From Rs1 sp038900335 (GTDB taxonomy: Bacteria > Pseudomonadota > Gammaproteobacteria > Pseudomonadales > Balneatricaceae): 64,000 nucleotides of DNA. The notes beneath the pieces were generated by a model that had not been told where the DNA came from, did not search any database, and worked only from the letters and a program-made list of their open reading frames with translations. Below, piece after piece: positions 34,107 to 42,913 of this stretch. Where the stretch lies: contig JBBMRB010000009.1 in NCBI GenBank assembly GCA_038900335.1, positions 89,351-153,350 on the forward strand, written 5' to 3'. Numbering within the stretch: the stretch's first letter is position 1; the number at the start of each line of letters is the position of its first letter. Made by a program: the position numbers and the translations under genes.

Positions 34107-34949
34107 GTGCAACAATATTTAGACTTGATGCAAGAAATTGCCTTTGATGGTGTTGATAAAGGTGACCGTACCGGTACTGGTACTCGCTCGGTGTTTGGTC
34201 GCCAGCTTCGATTTGATTTATCGCTAGGGTTCCCGTTACTGACCACTAAAAAAGTACATATGAAGTCAATTATCTATGAGCTGCTTTGGTTTCTCAATGG
34301 TGATACTAATAATCAATGGCTGGCTGAGAAAGGCGTCAAAATATGGCAGGATTGGGCGCTAGACGATGGCGATTTAGGTCCGATATACGGCAAGCAATGG
34401 CGGTCTTGGGCGTGTCCTGATGGCCGGGTGATTGATCAGATCTCAGAGTTGGTAGAGATGATTAAAACTAAGCCAAATTCCCGTCGCTTAATTGTCAGTG
34501 GTTGGAACCCTGCTGACTTACCTGATGAATCAGTGTCGATTGCAGAAAATATAAAAAACGGTAAAGCGGCGTTGCCGCCTTGTCATACTTTGTTCCAATT
34601 TTATGTAGCTAATGGCAAGCTAAGTTGTCAACTTTATCAACGCAGTGCTGATTATTTTCTTGGGGTGCCATTTAATATTGCCTCCTATGCGCTATTGACA
34701 CATATGTTAGCTCAGCAGTGTGATTTAGACGTTGGTGATTTTGTACACACGTTTGGCGATACCCATTTATATCAAGATCATTTGAATGATCCTAATATAG
34801 TGGCAGAGCAATTAACCCGTGTGCCTAAAGATTTACCTAAATTGGTGATTAAGCGCAAGCCAGATTCTATCTTTGACTATGTGTTTGAAGATTTTGAAAT
34901 AACCGGCTACGAGCCGGGTGCTGCTATTAAGGCGCCGATATCTGTGTAG
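34107..34949 (+). CDS. thyA: thymidylate synthase
   Basis: 280 aa from a GTG start with AGGAG eight bases upstream. The catalytic Cys 159 lies in LPPCHTLFQFYV, and the substrate-binding segments are CQLYQRSADYFLGVPFNIAS and HTFGDTHLYQDH. Compared with the 264-residue E. coli enzyme it has about 16 extra residues before the active site (ESVSIAENIKNGKAA), common in Pseudomonas-like relatives. It makes dTMP from dUMP, oxidising methylenetetrahydrofolate to dihydrofolate, which the folA product downstream reduces. Confidence 0.96.
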   Translation: MQQYLDLMQEIAFDGVDKGDRTGTGTRSVFGRQLRFDLSLGFPLLTTKKVHMKSIIYELLWFLNGDTNNQWLAEKGVKIWQDWALDDGDLGPIYGKQWRSWACPDGRVIDQISELVEMIKTKPNSRRLIVSGWNPADLPDESVSIAENIKNGKAALPPCHTLFQFYVANGKLSCQLYQRSADYFLGVPFNIASYALLTHMLAQQCDLDVGDFVHTFGDTHLYQDHLNDPNIVAEQLTRVPKDLPKLVIKRKPDSIFDYVFEDFEITGYEPGAAIKAPISV

Positions 34950-35001
34950 CTAGCACAGTGTATATCGAGTGTTTATAGAATTGATGTTTTGGAAATAATA
35001 T

Positions 35002-35508
35002 ATGAAGCTTTCTCTTATCGTTGCCCAGTCAAAAAACAGAGTTATAGGTAATAACAATGAATTACCGTGGCGTCTACCTAAAGATCTGCAGTATTTTAAG
35101 CGTGTTACTTTAGGCAAGCCAATTATTATGGGTCGTAAAACCTATGAGTCTATCGGGCGTCCTTTGCCTGGTCGCGTCAATATTGTCATTAGCTCTAACG
35201 CCGCGCTTGTCATCGCAGGTGTGAGTGTTGTATCAAGCTTAAATCAAGCGCTAGAAAAAGCGAAGGCTGCCTGTTTAGAGCAAGGGGTTGATGAAGTGAT
35301 GGTGATGGGCGGTGCACAGGTCTATCGGCAAGCTTTGCCTTTAGTTGATCGCTTGTACATCACTGAGGTTGACGCGGTGATCGAAGGCGATGCTTTTTTT
35401 CCTGAAGTTGATTACAGTTGCTATAGGCAGGTCGAAGCTGAGAGTCATTTTGCCGATGATAACAATCCATATAATTATCAATTCGTAACCTACGACAAGC
35501 GCTCATGA
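35002..35508 (+). CDS. folA: dihydrofolate reductase
   Basis: 168 aa. LIVAQSKNRVIGNNNELPW opens the protein, with the active-site acid Asp 28 in LPKDLQYFKRVT and IIMGRKTYESIGRPLPGR (about residues 44-61) for NADPH and folate binding. VMVMGGAQVYRQALP is the second nucleotide-binding segment. It regenerates tetrahydrofolate for ThyA, encoded 52 bases upstream. Its stop overlaps the birA start (ATGA). Confidence 0.95.
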   Translation: MKLSLIVAQSKNRVIGNNNELPWRLPKDLQYFKRVTLGKPIIMGRKTYESIGRPLPGRVNIVISSNAALVIAGVSVVSSLNQALEKAKAACLEQGVDEVMVMGGAQVYRQALPLVDRLYITEVDAVIEGDAFFPEVDYSCYRQVEAESHFADDNNPYNYQFVTYDKRS

Positions 35509-36491
35509 TAGATATAGCCCTTTTAAAAATACTAGCGGATGGTAAGTTTCATTCTGGTACGGATCTAGGTGAGGTACTAGGTTTGAGTCGCAGTGCGATT
35601 TGGAAGCAGATGAAAGCGCTAGAAGAGTGTGGCGTTGAGGTTTATAGCGTTCGCGGCCGCGGTTATCGCTTGCCAAGAGGGTTGGACCTTTTAGATTTGC
35701 AGCGGTTAAACGAGCATTTTAACCCACAAGTTAAGCAGGCTTTGCGGCTAATTGATTTAAAGACATTTACAGATTCAACAAACTTGATGGCACTTCGTAA
35801 TATTAGAGAGCGCAATCACGGCGCACTATATTTAACAGAGTATCAAAGTGCTGGAAGAGGGCGTCGAGGGCGTAGTTGGGTTGGGCCTGTTGCGAGTAAT
35901 CTTTATTTCTCATTAATATGGCGTTTCAATGGTGGAGCTGCATCATTACAAGGTTTGAGCCTAGTGGTCGGTTTGTCTGTTGTGCAGGGGTTAAAAGAGT
36001 TAGGTGTTGGTGATATAGAGCTAAAGTGGCCTAATGATTTGTTATCAAAAGGTAGAAAGCTGGCCGGTATTTTGTTAGAAATGCAAGGTGATGCATCTGG
36101 TGATGTCTCGGTAGTCATCGGTGTGGGTATTAATGTGCTGATGAGCCCGCAGAGCAAGCAAAATGAGAGTATCGATCAGCCATGGATAGATTTAACCAGT
36201 ATCACAGATAGAAAATTAGATCGAAACAAATTGTTGGCGGCAATTATCAATAAATTAGTCAATAATATTGAGTTGTTCGCAAGCGAAGGTTTTGCTGCAT
36301 TTGTTGAAGCTTGGCAAGCACTGCACGCTTATCAAGATAGTTATGTGAAGTTAATTATGTCACCTAATGAGATCGAAGGTATCTGTCGAGGGGTCGATCA
36401 GCACGGTGCATTACTGCTAGAGAGATACGGTAAAATAGAGGCTTATCATGGTGGCGAAATTAGTGTCAGAAAATTGCCAGATCCTCGATAG
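35505..36491 (+). CDS. birA: biotin-protein ligase and biotin operon repressor
   Basis: 328 aa. The N-terminal winged helix (LGEVLGLSRSAIWKQMKALE, about residues 21-40) indicates the bifunctional repressor type. The catalytic domain has TEYQSAGRGRRGRSWVGP near residue 114 and ELKWPNDLLSKGRKLAGILLEM near residue 172. It makes biotinyl-AMP, loads biotin onto acetyl-CoA carboxylase carrier protein and represses biotin genes. It overlaps folA by four bases and is followed by coaX. Confidence 0.94.
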   Translation: MIDIALLKILADGKFHSGTDLGEVLGLSRSAIWKQMKALEECGVEVYSVRGRGYRLPRGLDLLDLQRLNEHFNPQVKQALRLIDLKTFTDSTNLMALRNIRERNHGALYLTEYQSAGRGRRGRSWVGPVASNLYFSLIWRFNGGAASLQGLSLVVGLSVVQGLKELGVGDIELKWPNDLLSKGRKLAGILLEMQGDASGDVSVVIGVGINVLMSPQSKQNESIDQPWIDLTSITDRKLDRNKLLAAIINKLVNNIELFASEGFAAFVEAWQALHAYQDSYVKLIMSPNEIEGICRGVDQHGALLLERYGKIEAYHGGEISVRKLPDPR

Positions 36492-36526
36492 GCGAATAGA
36501 CAAATGATCTGTGATCGATAGGGTTA

Positions 36527-37258
36527 ATGATTGTGGTTATTAAATTAAACATAGACGTTGGTAACAGTAATTTAAAGTGGCGATTGCAGTTATTAAATGG
36601 GCAGATACGATCTGGTATTTGTGCCGCAGCTGATTTATATAAAATAGATCCGTTTATCGGTATTGCAGATGAGCAGGTTAGCCGTATTAATGTGTGCTCA
36701 GTGGCCAGCACTGAGGCGAATGACCGGTTAAAGCAGCTGCTAGTTAAGCATTGGTCGCTTGAGGCTGATTTTTTTAAGAGCGGATCTCAATGCGCCGGCG
36801 TCACAAATAGTTATGCAGATCCCGCTAAGATGGGAGCCGATCGCTGGCTGGCGAGTATAGCTGCTGTAAATTTATATCCTAATAGAGCTATCTGTATAGT
36901 CGATTGTGGTACGGCGCTAAACGTAGAGTTTCTGTCAATACAAGGTGTGCATGTTGGGGGTTATATTTTGCCTGGCCTTAACATGATGCAGCAATCTTTA
37001 TTGAGTAAAACGGCTAAAATTGAGCAAGTAGTGAATAAGGCCTCACTAGAGCCTGGCTGTGATACTGCATCAAATGTTTCCAATGGTAGCTATTATATAA
37101 ACCTGGCTCTGTTAGAAAAGTTGCAAAGAAAGATGCAGTTGCAGCAGGGGATGTTAATTATTACTGGTGGCGGTGCAGATTTTTTTAAGGATCAGATGAT
37201 ACAAAACAATGTTGAGTTTAAACAGAATCTAGTATTGGATGGCTTTGATTTTATATGA
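36527..37258 (+). CDS. coaX: type III pantothenate kinase
   Basis: 243 aa. LNIDVGNSNLKWRL near residue 7 is the phosphate-binding motif of the ASKHA fold. GADRWLASIAAVNLY carries the conserved Arg and Trp, CIVDCGTALNVEF the second phosphate motif, and GGYILPGLNMMQQSL the third. It phosphorylates pantothenate in the first step of coenzyme A synthesis. The start is uncertain: the ATG at 36527 has AGGG only three bases away, and a GTG at 36533 with better spacing would shorten the protein by two residues. It follows birA as in Pseudomonas. Confidence 0.93.
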   Translation: MIVVIKLNIDVGNSNLKWRLQLLNGQIRSGICAAADLYKIDPFIGIADEQVSRINVCSVASTEANDRLKQLLVKHWSLEADFFKSGSQCAGVTNSYADPAKMGADRWLASIAAVNLYPNRAICIVDCGTALNVEFLSIQGVHVGGYILPGLNMMQQSLLSKTAKIEQVVNKASLEPGCDTASNVSNGSYYINLALLEKLQRKMQLQQGMLIITGGGADFFKDQMIQNNVEFKQNLVLDGFDFI

Positions 37259-37389
37259 ATAGTGAAGGCTATAAAGATAAAATTTAGTTCAAAATGATAA
37301 TTTTAATCTAAATATTGTTGGTTTTTTAAGCTAAAAAAGCAGAGCAAATAAAAAAACAAATAAAAAGACAAAATAAATCAAATAAGGGC

Positions 37390-37418
37390 TTGCATACGAG
37401 AAACTCGATGAGTAATAT
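37390..37418 (+). promoter_or_regulatory. promoter of the tRNA-tuf operon
   Basis: TTGCAT (37390-37395) and TAATAT (37413-37418) are separated by 17 bases, ahead of tRNA-Thr. The following ATGCGCC is a GC-rich discriminator typical of stringently controlled stable-RNA promoters. The surrounding stretch 37259-37389 is AT-rich and holds no gene. Confidence 0.65.
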
Positions 37419-37438
37419 ATGCGCCACTTCGACGCAGT

Positions 37439-37514
<76 letters not shown>

Positions 37515-37555
37515 TCTTTCAAAAGGCTATTTGAAAGTAGGTTGAAGTAATTGTT

Positions 37556-37639
37556 GGTGGGGTTCCCGAGTGGCCAAAGGGATCAGACTGTAAATCTGAC
37601 GCGAAAGCTTCGGTGGTTCGAATCCACCTCCCACCACCA
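37556..37639 (+). tRNA. tyrU: tRNA-Tyr (GTA)
   Basis: 84 nt class II tRNA with a long variable arm and encoded CCA. The acceptor stem GGTGGGG pairs with the CCCACC end. The anticodon loop CTGTAAA gives GTA. The T arm has GGTTCGAATCC. Confidence 0.95.
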
Positions 37640-37691
37640 TTTTAAAAAAGTAAGTGCTATAAGATTGTCCGTATATTGGGTAGTCGAATAT

Positions 37692-37766
<75 letters not shown>

Positions 37767-37802
37767 AATTGATTTTGACTTCGGTTGAAATGGAAAGATT
37801 TC

Positions 37803-37877
37803 GCTCATGTAGCTCAGGGGTAGAGCACACCCTTGGTAAGGGTGAGGTCGGCGGTTCAATTCCGCCCATGAGCTCCA
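37803..37877 (+). tRNA. thrT: tRNA-Thr (GGT)
   Basis: 75 nt with encoded CCA. GCTCATG pairs with CATGAGC. The anticodon loop CTTGGTA gives GGT, reading ACC and ACU. It lies 82 bases before tuf and is probably cut from the same transcript. Confidence 0.95.
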
Positions 37878-37959
37878 AAGAATTTATAGAGGGTAGATGC
37901 GTTGTGTGTCTGCCTTTTTTGTATGTAAAATATTTAAAACTAACAGTTGAGAAATAGCG

Positions 37960-39183
37960 ATGGCTAAGCAAGCATTTGAACGTAATCTGCCTCACGTTAA
38001 CGTTGGTACTATTGGCCACGTTGACCACGGCAAAACAACTTTAACAGCTGCACTTACACGTGTATGCGCAGAAGTATTCGGCGGAACAGCTGTTGCTTTT
38101 GATGGTATCGATAATGCTCCTGAAGAGCGTGAGCGCGGTATCACAATCTCAACTTCACACGTTGAATATGAATCAACTATTCGTCACTACGCACATGTAG
38201 ATTGCCCAGGTCACGCCGATTATGTTAAAAACATGATCACTGGTGCTGCGCAAATGGACGGTGGTATCTTAGTATGTGGCGCAACTGATGGCCCTATGCC
38301 GCAAACACGTGAGCACATCTTGCTTTCACGTCAAGTGGGTGTTCCATACATCGTAGTTTTCTTAAACAAAGCTGATCTTCTTGCAGAAGATTGCGGCGGC
38401 GTTGGTACAGAAGAATACGACGAAATGCTAGAGCTAGTTGAAATGGAAATTCGCGAGCTGTTAGATCAGTACGATTTCCCTGGTGACGACACTCCAATCA
38501 TCGCAGGTTCTGCTCTTATGGCATTGAACGGCGAAGATGATAACGAGTTGGGAACAACTGCGGTAAGAAAGCTAGTTGAAGCGCTAGATACTTATATTCC
38601 TGATCCAGTACGTGCTATCGACGGTGCATTCTTAATGCCTATCGAAGACGTATTCTCAATCTCAGGCCGTGGTACTGTTGTAACGGGTCGTGTTGAGCGT
38701 GGTATCGTTAATACCGGTTCTGAAGTAGAAATCGTTGGTGTACGTGACACAGTTAAAACAACATGTACTGGTGTTGAAATGTTCCGTAAACTACTTGACG
38801 AAGGTCGTGCTGGTGAGAACATTGGTGCACTTCTACGTGGTACTAAGCGTGAAGACGTTGAGCGTGGTCAAGTTTTGGCAGCGCCAGGATCTATTACTCC
38901 GCACACAGACTTCGAAGGTGAAGTTTATGTATTGAGTAAAGATGAAGGTGGTCGTCATACTCCTTTCTTTAAAGGTTACCGTCCACAGTTCTTCTTCCGT
39001 ACAACAGATATCACAGGTAACGTACAGCTACCTGAAGGCGTTGAGATGGTAATGCCTGGTGATAACGTTAAAATGGTAGTAGAGCTAATTAACCCAATCG
39101 CGATGGAAGAGGGGCTTCGCTTCGCTATCCGTGAAGGTGGCCGTACTGTTGGTGCGGGTGTTGTTTCAAAAATTACCAAGTAA
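37960..39183 (+). CDS. tuf: elongation factor Tu, copy 1
   Basis: 407 aa, slightly longer than the E. coli protein (394) because of an insertion around NKADLLAEDCGGVGTEEYDEM. The GTPase motifs are GHVDHGKTT (19-27), DCPGHADY and NKADL. Domains 2 and 3 are complete, with the C-terminus GRTVGAGVVSKITK. It starts with ATG, unlike copy 2. It delivers aminoacyl-tRNA to the ribosome. It differs from copy 2 at three residues: Val 39, Asp 48 and Asp 194 here against Glu, Ala and Glu. It follows the tRNA cluster as tufB does in Pseudomonas and E. coli. Confidence 0.97.
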   Translation: MAKQAFERNLPHVNVGTIGHVDHGKTTLTAALTRVCAEVFGGTAVAFDGIDNAPEERERGITISTSHVEYESTIRHYAHVDCPGHADYVKNMITGAAQMDGGILVCGATDGPMPQTREHILLSRQVGVPYIVVFLNKADLLAEDCGGVGTEEYDEMLELVEMEIRELLDQYDFPGDDTPIIAGSALMALNGEDDNELGTTAVRKLVEALDTYIPDPVRAIDGAFLMPIEDVFSISGRGTVVTGRVERGIVNTGSEVEIVGVRDTVKTTCTGVEMFRKLLDEGRAGENIGALLRGTKREDVERGQVLAAPGSITPHTDFEGEVYVLSKDEGGRHTPFFKGYRPQFFFRTTDITGNVQLPEGVEMVMPGDNVKMVVELINPIAMEEGLRFAIREGGRTVGAGVVSKITK

Positions 39184-39217
39184 TAAGCTAAAAAACTTAG
39201 CTTAGGTCTTGTTAAAT

Positions 39218-39253
39218 AACAAGGATGCGGGTATAGTATGCATCCTTGTTTTT
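39218..39253 (+). terminator. terminator-like hairpin after tuf copy 1
   Basis: AACAAGGATGC (39218-39228) and GCATCCTTGTT (39240-39250) form a perfect 11-bp stem followed by TTTT. It ends only three bases before tRNA-Trp. Either it terminates part of the transcripts or it guides processing at the tRNA 5' end. Confidence 0.75.
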
Positions 39254-39256
39254 AGT

Positions 39257-39332
<76 letters not shown>

Positions 39333-39409
39333 CTCTTGTTCAAGAGTGGTGTCTAAAAACAGATTGTATAATCTGACATGTTATGTAAAACCATTATAGA
39401 GGCTAAAAC

Positions 39410-39778
39410 GTGAGTTCAAAGATTGAAGTAAAAGAATCTAAGCTCGATACTTTGAAGTGGATAGTTGTTGTTGCGATTGTTGCACTCGGCGCTATTGGTA
39501 ACTCTGTTTATGGCGATCAGTCTCTATTGTATCGTGTTATCGCTCTTCTTGTATTAGCTGGTATTGCTGGCTTTATTGCTTTTCAAACAGCAAAAGGCGT
39601 TAAGTTTTTTTCTCATATGAAAGAAGCGAAAAACGAAGTACGTAAAGTGGTTTGGCCAACTCGTCAAGAGACAGGGCAGACAACTTTGATGGTAGTGGCT
39701 GTTGTGATTATTATTGGTCTTTTCCTTTGGGGTTTAGATACCTTCTTAGGTTGGGTCGTTTCAAGTGTGATTGGTTAG
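39410..39778 (+). CDS. secE: preprotein translocase subunit SecE
   Basis: 122 aa from a GTG start with AGAGGC upstream. It is the long, three-membrane-segment form (about residues 15-33, 40-60 and 95-115). EAKNEVRKVVWPTRQETGQT (about residues 73-92) is the conserved amphipathic segment before the last helix. It stabilises SecY in the translocon. nusG starts 10 bases after its stop. Confidence 0.95.
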   Translation: MSSKIEVKESKLDTLKWIVVVAIVALGAIGNSVYGDQSLLYRVIALLVLAGIAGFIAFQTAKGVKFFSHMKEAKNEVRKVVWPTRQETGQTTLMVVAVVIIIGLFLWGLDTFLGWVVSSVIG

Positions 39779-39788
39779 GGCAAAAGTT

Positions 39789-40325
39789 ATGGCGAAGAAT
39801 TGGTATATTATTCATGCTTACTCTAACTATGAAAAGCGTGTAGTTGCATCTCTTAAAGATCGTATCGAAATCAATGGTATGGAAGATCTTTTCGGTGAGA
39901 TTTTGGTGCCTTCTGAAGAAGTTGTTGAAATAAGAGACGGCAAGAAAAGAAGATCAGAGCGTAAGTTCTACCCAGGTTATGTCTTCGTTGAAATGGAGAT
40001 GAACGATGATACTTGGCAGTTAGTTAAGCATACCGACCGAGTATTAGGTTTTATAGGTGGTAAGCGCGATCAGCCAGCTCCGATTGCGAAGCGTGAAGCT
40101 GATGAGATGCTGTCTCGTGTTCATAATAGTAGTGCTGATGTACCGCGTCCTAAAACTGTATTTGAGCCAGGTGAAGTGGTTCGTGTTAATGAAGGTCCGT
40201 TCGCAGACTTTGAGGGCACAGTTGAAGAAGTGGATTATGATAAGAGCAAGCTAAAAGTGGCAGTGTTGATATTCGGTAGGTCGACACCTGTTGAGCTAGA
40301 GTTTGGTCAAGTTGTAAAGATCTAA
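39789..40325 (+). CDS. nusG: transcription termination/antitermination protein NusG
   Basis: 178 aa from the ATG at 39789 (MAKNWYIIHAYSNYEKRV); an earlier ATG at 39771 lies inside secE and is rejected. The NGN domain has FPGYVFVEMEMND-like wording (FYPGYVFVEMEM) and the C-terminal KOW domain has GEVVRVNEGPFADFEGTVEE (about residues 125-144). It couples RNA polymerase to the ribosome through S10 and assists Rho. It is followed by the L11 operon. Confidence 0.96.
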   Translation: MAKNWYIIHAYSNYEKRVVASLKDRIEINGMEDLFGEILVPSEEVVEIRDGKKRRSERKFYPGYVFVEMEMNDDTWQLVKHTDRVLGFIGGKRDQPAPIAKREADEMLSRVHNSSADVPRPKTVFEPGEVVRVNEGPFADFEGTVEEVDYDKSKLKVAVLIFGRSTPVELEFGQVVKI

Positions 40326-40345
40326 AAGAATTTGGTAATACTAAG

Positions 40346-40373
40346 ATCCCTGCCTTTTTTTGAAGGTGGGGAT
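40346..40373 (+). terminator. hairpin between nusG and rplK
   Basis: ATCCCTGCCTT (40346-40356) and AAGGTGGGGAT (40363-40373) form an 11-bp stem with one wobble and one mismatch, followed by TCTTTG. The U-run is weak. It separates secE-nusG from the L11-L1 genes and could be a partial terminator. Confidence 0.55.
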
Positions 40374-40429
40374 TCTTTGTCTATAGAGAACGGGAAGCTG
40401 AAAAGCGTTTGACCCATTAGGAGTTAGAA

Positions 40430-40864
40430 ATGGCTAAGAAAATCTCGGCTTATATCAAGCTGCAAGTAAAAGCCGGACAGGCGAACCCTAGTCCACCAGT
40501 TGGTCCTGCATTAGGTCAACACGGCGTAAACATCATGGAATTCTGTAAAGCGTTCAATGCTGAAACACAGTCAAATGAGCCAGGAATGCCAATTCCTGTT
40601 GTTATTACTGTCTATGCAGATCGTAGCTTCACATTCGTAACTAAGACTCCACCGGCTTCAATTTTATTGAAAAAAGCTGCTGGTCTTAAGAGCGGTTCTG
40701 GTCGTCCAAACACTGAAAAAGTTGGTTCGGTTACCCGTGCTCAACTAGAAGAAATTGCGACAGCTAAAATGGCTGATTTAACTGCAGCTGATATGGATGC
40801 AGCGGTACGTACTATTGCAGGTTCTGCACGTAGTATGGGTCTAGTTGTTGAGGGTGATGAATAA
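40430..40864 (+). CDS. rplK: 50S ribosomal protein L11
   Basis: 144 aa. AYIKLQVKAGQANPSPPVGP and ALGQHGVNIMEFCKAFN at the N-terminus carry the conserved prolines of L11. The RNA-binding C-terminal part has GSVTRAQLEEIA and AGSARSMGLVVEG. It forms the GTPase-associated centre with 23S rRNA and is needed for RelA activation. AGGAG precedes the ATG. It overlaps rplA by one base. Confidence 0.97.
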   Translation: MAKKISAYIKLQVKAGQANPSPPVGPALGQHGVNIMEFCKAFNAETQSNEPGMPIPVVITVYADRSFTFVTKTPPASILLKKAAGLKSGSGRPNTEKVGSVTRAQLEEIATAKMADLTAADMDAAVRTIAGSARSMGLVVEGDE

Positions 40865-41559
40865 TGGCTAAGTTAACTAAACGTTTTAAAGCGATTAATG
40901 CAAAGCTAGAAGCTGGTAAAGCGTATGCGATTGCTGATGCAGTAGCTATTCTTTCAGATGTTTCTTCAGTTAAATTCAAAGAATCAATCGAAGTGACTGT
41001 TAACTTGGGTGTAGATCCTCGTAAATCAGATCAAGTTGTTCGTGGTTCTGCAGTTTTACCAAGCGGTACTGGTAAAGATGTACGTGTTGCTGTATTTGCT
41101 CAAGGCGAAAACGCTGAGAAAGCAAAAGCAGCTGGCGCTGATATCGTAGGTTTTGAAGACCTTGGTGAAGCAATTAAAGGCGGCGAAATGAACTTCGACG
41201 TTGTTATTGCTACTCCAGATGCGATGCGCGTCGTTGGTCAGCTAGGTCAGATCTTAGGCCCGCGTGGTCTAATGCCTAACCCTAAAGTTGGCACAGTAAC
41301 ACCTGATGTTGTTACCGCTATTAACAATGCAAAAGCTGGTCAGGTACGTTTTCGTACTGACAAAAATGGTATCATCCATGCAGGCATCGGCAAAATCGAT
41401 TTCTCTGCTGCGGATATCAAGAGCAATATCCAAGCTCTAGTTGCTGAAGTTAAAAAGCTAAAACCAGCTTCTGCAAAAGGTATTTACATTAAGAAAGTAA
41501 CATTGTCTTCAACAATGGGCCCAGGCTTATTGGTAGATCAAAGTTCACTTGAGATTTAA
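40864..41559 (+). CDS. rplA: 50S ribosomal protein L1
   Basis: 231 aa. GVDPRKSDQVVRGSAVLPSG near residue 50 and LGPRGLMPNPKVGTVTPDV near residue 137 are family signatures. It builds the L1 stalk at the exit side of the ribosome and usually represses its own operon by binding the rplK leader. It directly overlaps rplK. Confidence 0.97.
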   Translation: MAKLTKRFKAINAKLEAGKAYAIADAVAILSDVSSVKFKESIEVTVNLGVDPRKSDQVVRGSAVLPSGTGKDVRVAVFAQGENAEKAKAAGADIVGFEDLGEAIKGGEMNFDVVIATPDAMRVVGQLGQILGPRGLMPNPKVGTVTPDVVTAINNAKAGQVRFRTDKNGIIHAGIGKIDFSAADIKSNIQALVAEVKKLKPASAKGIYIKKVTLSSTMGPGLLVDQSSLEI

Positions 41560-41599
41560 TGTTTAAATTTGGCGTAAGCTAAGTTTGAAAAAAGGTTTT

Positions 41600-41775
41600 T
41601 TGAGGGTCTTCACCCTCTGTTAGACAGAGACGAAGACCGTTAAAGACCGCAGGTGAGAGTATAGTTTCTACTATTTTCTCTTAATGACGAAAGTTAGCCT
41701 GCGCAGACGGTGAGTACCACCGTACTCAAAGCAAATCATAATGATTTGTGCAATTGGCCGAAAGGTCTTTTTAGG
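41600..41775 (+). promoter_or_regulatory. L10 leader of rplJL-rpoBC
   Basis: The 224-base interval 41560-41783 has no gene. It contains a GC-richer, structured segment with GCAGGTGAGAG and AGCCTGCGCAGACGGTGAGT. The second resembles the conserved L10-binding region of the rplJ leader in E. coli. It should mediate repression by the L10-L7/L12 complex. Exact ends were not determined. Confidence 0.6.
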
Positions 41776-41783
41776 AGTTTATT

Positions 41784-42278
41784 GTGGCATTAGGACTAGA
41801 AGATAAAAAAGCGATCGTTGCTGAAGTCCAAGAAGCTGCTCAAAACGCATTGTCTGCTGTTGTTGCAGATTCCCGAGGCGTGAGCGTTGGGGATATGACG
41901 GCACTACGTAAAGAAGCCCGTGAACACGGTGTTTGGTTACGTGTTGTTCGTAACACATTGGCAAAGCGTGCATTGCAAGGAACTGATTATGAATGCGTTT
42001 CTGATTCATTAGTTGGTCCTTCAATCATTGCATTTTCAACTGAGCACCCAGGTGCTGGTGCGCGTATCCTTAAGGATTTCGCGAAAGGAAATGACAAGTT
42101 TGAGCTAAAAACTGCAGCCTTTGAAGGCGCAGTCGTGGATATCGCTATGTTGGCAAGCTTGCCTACATACGACGAAGCAATCGCGAAACTGATGATGGTA
42201 ATGAAAGAAGCTTCCGCTGGGAAACTTGTTCGTACTATCGCTGCTATCCGTGATCAGAAAGAAGAGCAAGCTGCTTAA
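41784..42278 (+). CDS. rplJ: 50S ribosomal protein L10
   Basis: 164 aa from a GTG start with TAGGAG eight bases upstream. LGLEDKKAIVAEVQEAA opens the protein and WLRVVRNTLAKRALQGT (about residues 50-66) is the conserved rRNA-binding segment. The C-terminal helix binds L7/L12 dimers. It also represses its own translation through the leader upstream. Confidence 0.96.
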   Translation: MALGLEDKKAIVAEVQEAAQNALSAVVADSRGVSVGDMTALRKEAREHGVWLRVVRNTLAKRALQGTDYECVSDSLVGPSIIAFSTEHPGAGARILKDFAKGNDKFELKTAAFEGAVVDIAMLASLPTYDEAIAKLMMVMKEASAGKLVRTIAAIRDQKEEQAA

Positions 42279-42338
42279 CTTTCACGCTTAATTTAAAGTT
42301 TAAACGAGCATATTTGCTCAATTTATAGGAAATAAGTC

Positions 42339-42707
42339 ATGTCTCTGACTAAAGAAGATATCATCAATGCTGTAGCTGAAATGTCTGTAATGGATGTTGC
42401 TGAACTAGTTTCTGCTATGGAAGAAAAATTCGGCGTATCTGCAGCTGCTGTTGCTGCTGGTCCTGCTGCTGAAGGCGCTGCTGCTGCAGAAGAACAAACT
42501 GAATTCGACGTAGTATTAACAAATGCTGGTGAGAAGAAAGTTAACGCTATCAAAGCTGTTCGTGCAGCAACTGGTTTAGGTCTTAAAGATGCTAAAGCAC
42601 TAGTTGATGGCGTACCATCTACTGTTAAAGAAGGCGCTTCTAAAGAAGAAGCTGAAGCTCTTAAAGCAGATCTAGAAGCTGCTGGTGCTTCTGTAGAGCT
42701 TAAGTAA
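42339..42707 (+). CDS. rplL: 50S ribosomal protein L7/L12
   Basis: 122 aa. The N-terminal dimerisation part (KEDIINAVAEMSVMDVAELV), an Ala-rich hinge (residues 37-53) and the C-terminal factor-binding domain (TEFDVVLTNAGEKKVNAIKA, then GLGLKDAKALVDGVP) are all present. It recruits translation GTPases. It follows rplJ by 60 bases, and an attenuator-like hairpin separates it from rpoB. Confidence 0.97.
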   Translation: MSLTKEDIINAVAEMSVMDVAELVSAMEEKFGVSAAAVAAGPAAEGAAAAEEQTEFDVVLTNAGEKKVNAIKAVRAATGLGLKDAKALVDGVPSTVKEGASKEEAEALKADLEAAGASVELK

Positions 42708-42755
42708 TTATACTTATGCTTAAATCAGCAGATTTATCTGTCTGATTATTAAAAT

Positions 42756-42783
42756 GGCTGGTGCTTTTGGCACCGGCCTTTTT
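42756..42783 (+). terminator. attenuator between rplL and rpoB
   Basis: GGCTGGTGC (42756-42764) and GCACCGGCC (42770-42778) form a 9-bp stem with one wobble, followed by TTTTT. A partial terminator at this place is known from E. coli, where it lowers rpoBC relative to ribosomal protein genes. Confidence 0.8.
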
Positions 42784-42913
42784 CCGTTATTTAGTAAAGG
42801 TATGTTTTTTAGCTGCTTGCTGATAACATTTTTTTGCTAAATAACGGTTTGTCAGTCTGAGGTTCCCGCCTTTGGCTGCTGATCAACTTGGTGCACACGC
42901 TGGGGAAAAATTG

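Noticed and set aside
42872..42913. N-terminal extension of RpoB
   Set aside because: The extra 14 residues are not part of the family, and the ATG at 42914 has a ribosome binding site and the usual N-terminus.
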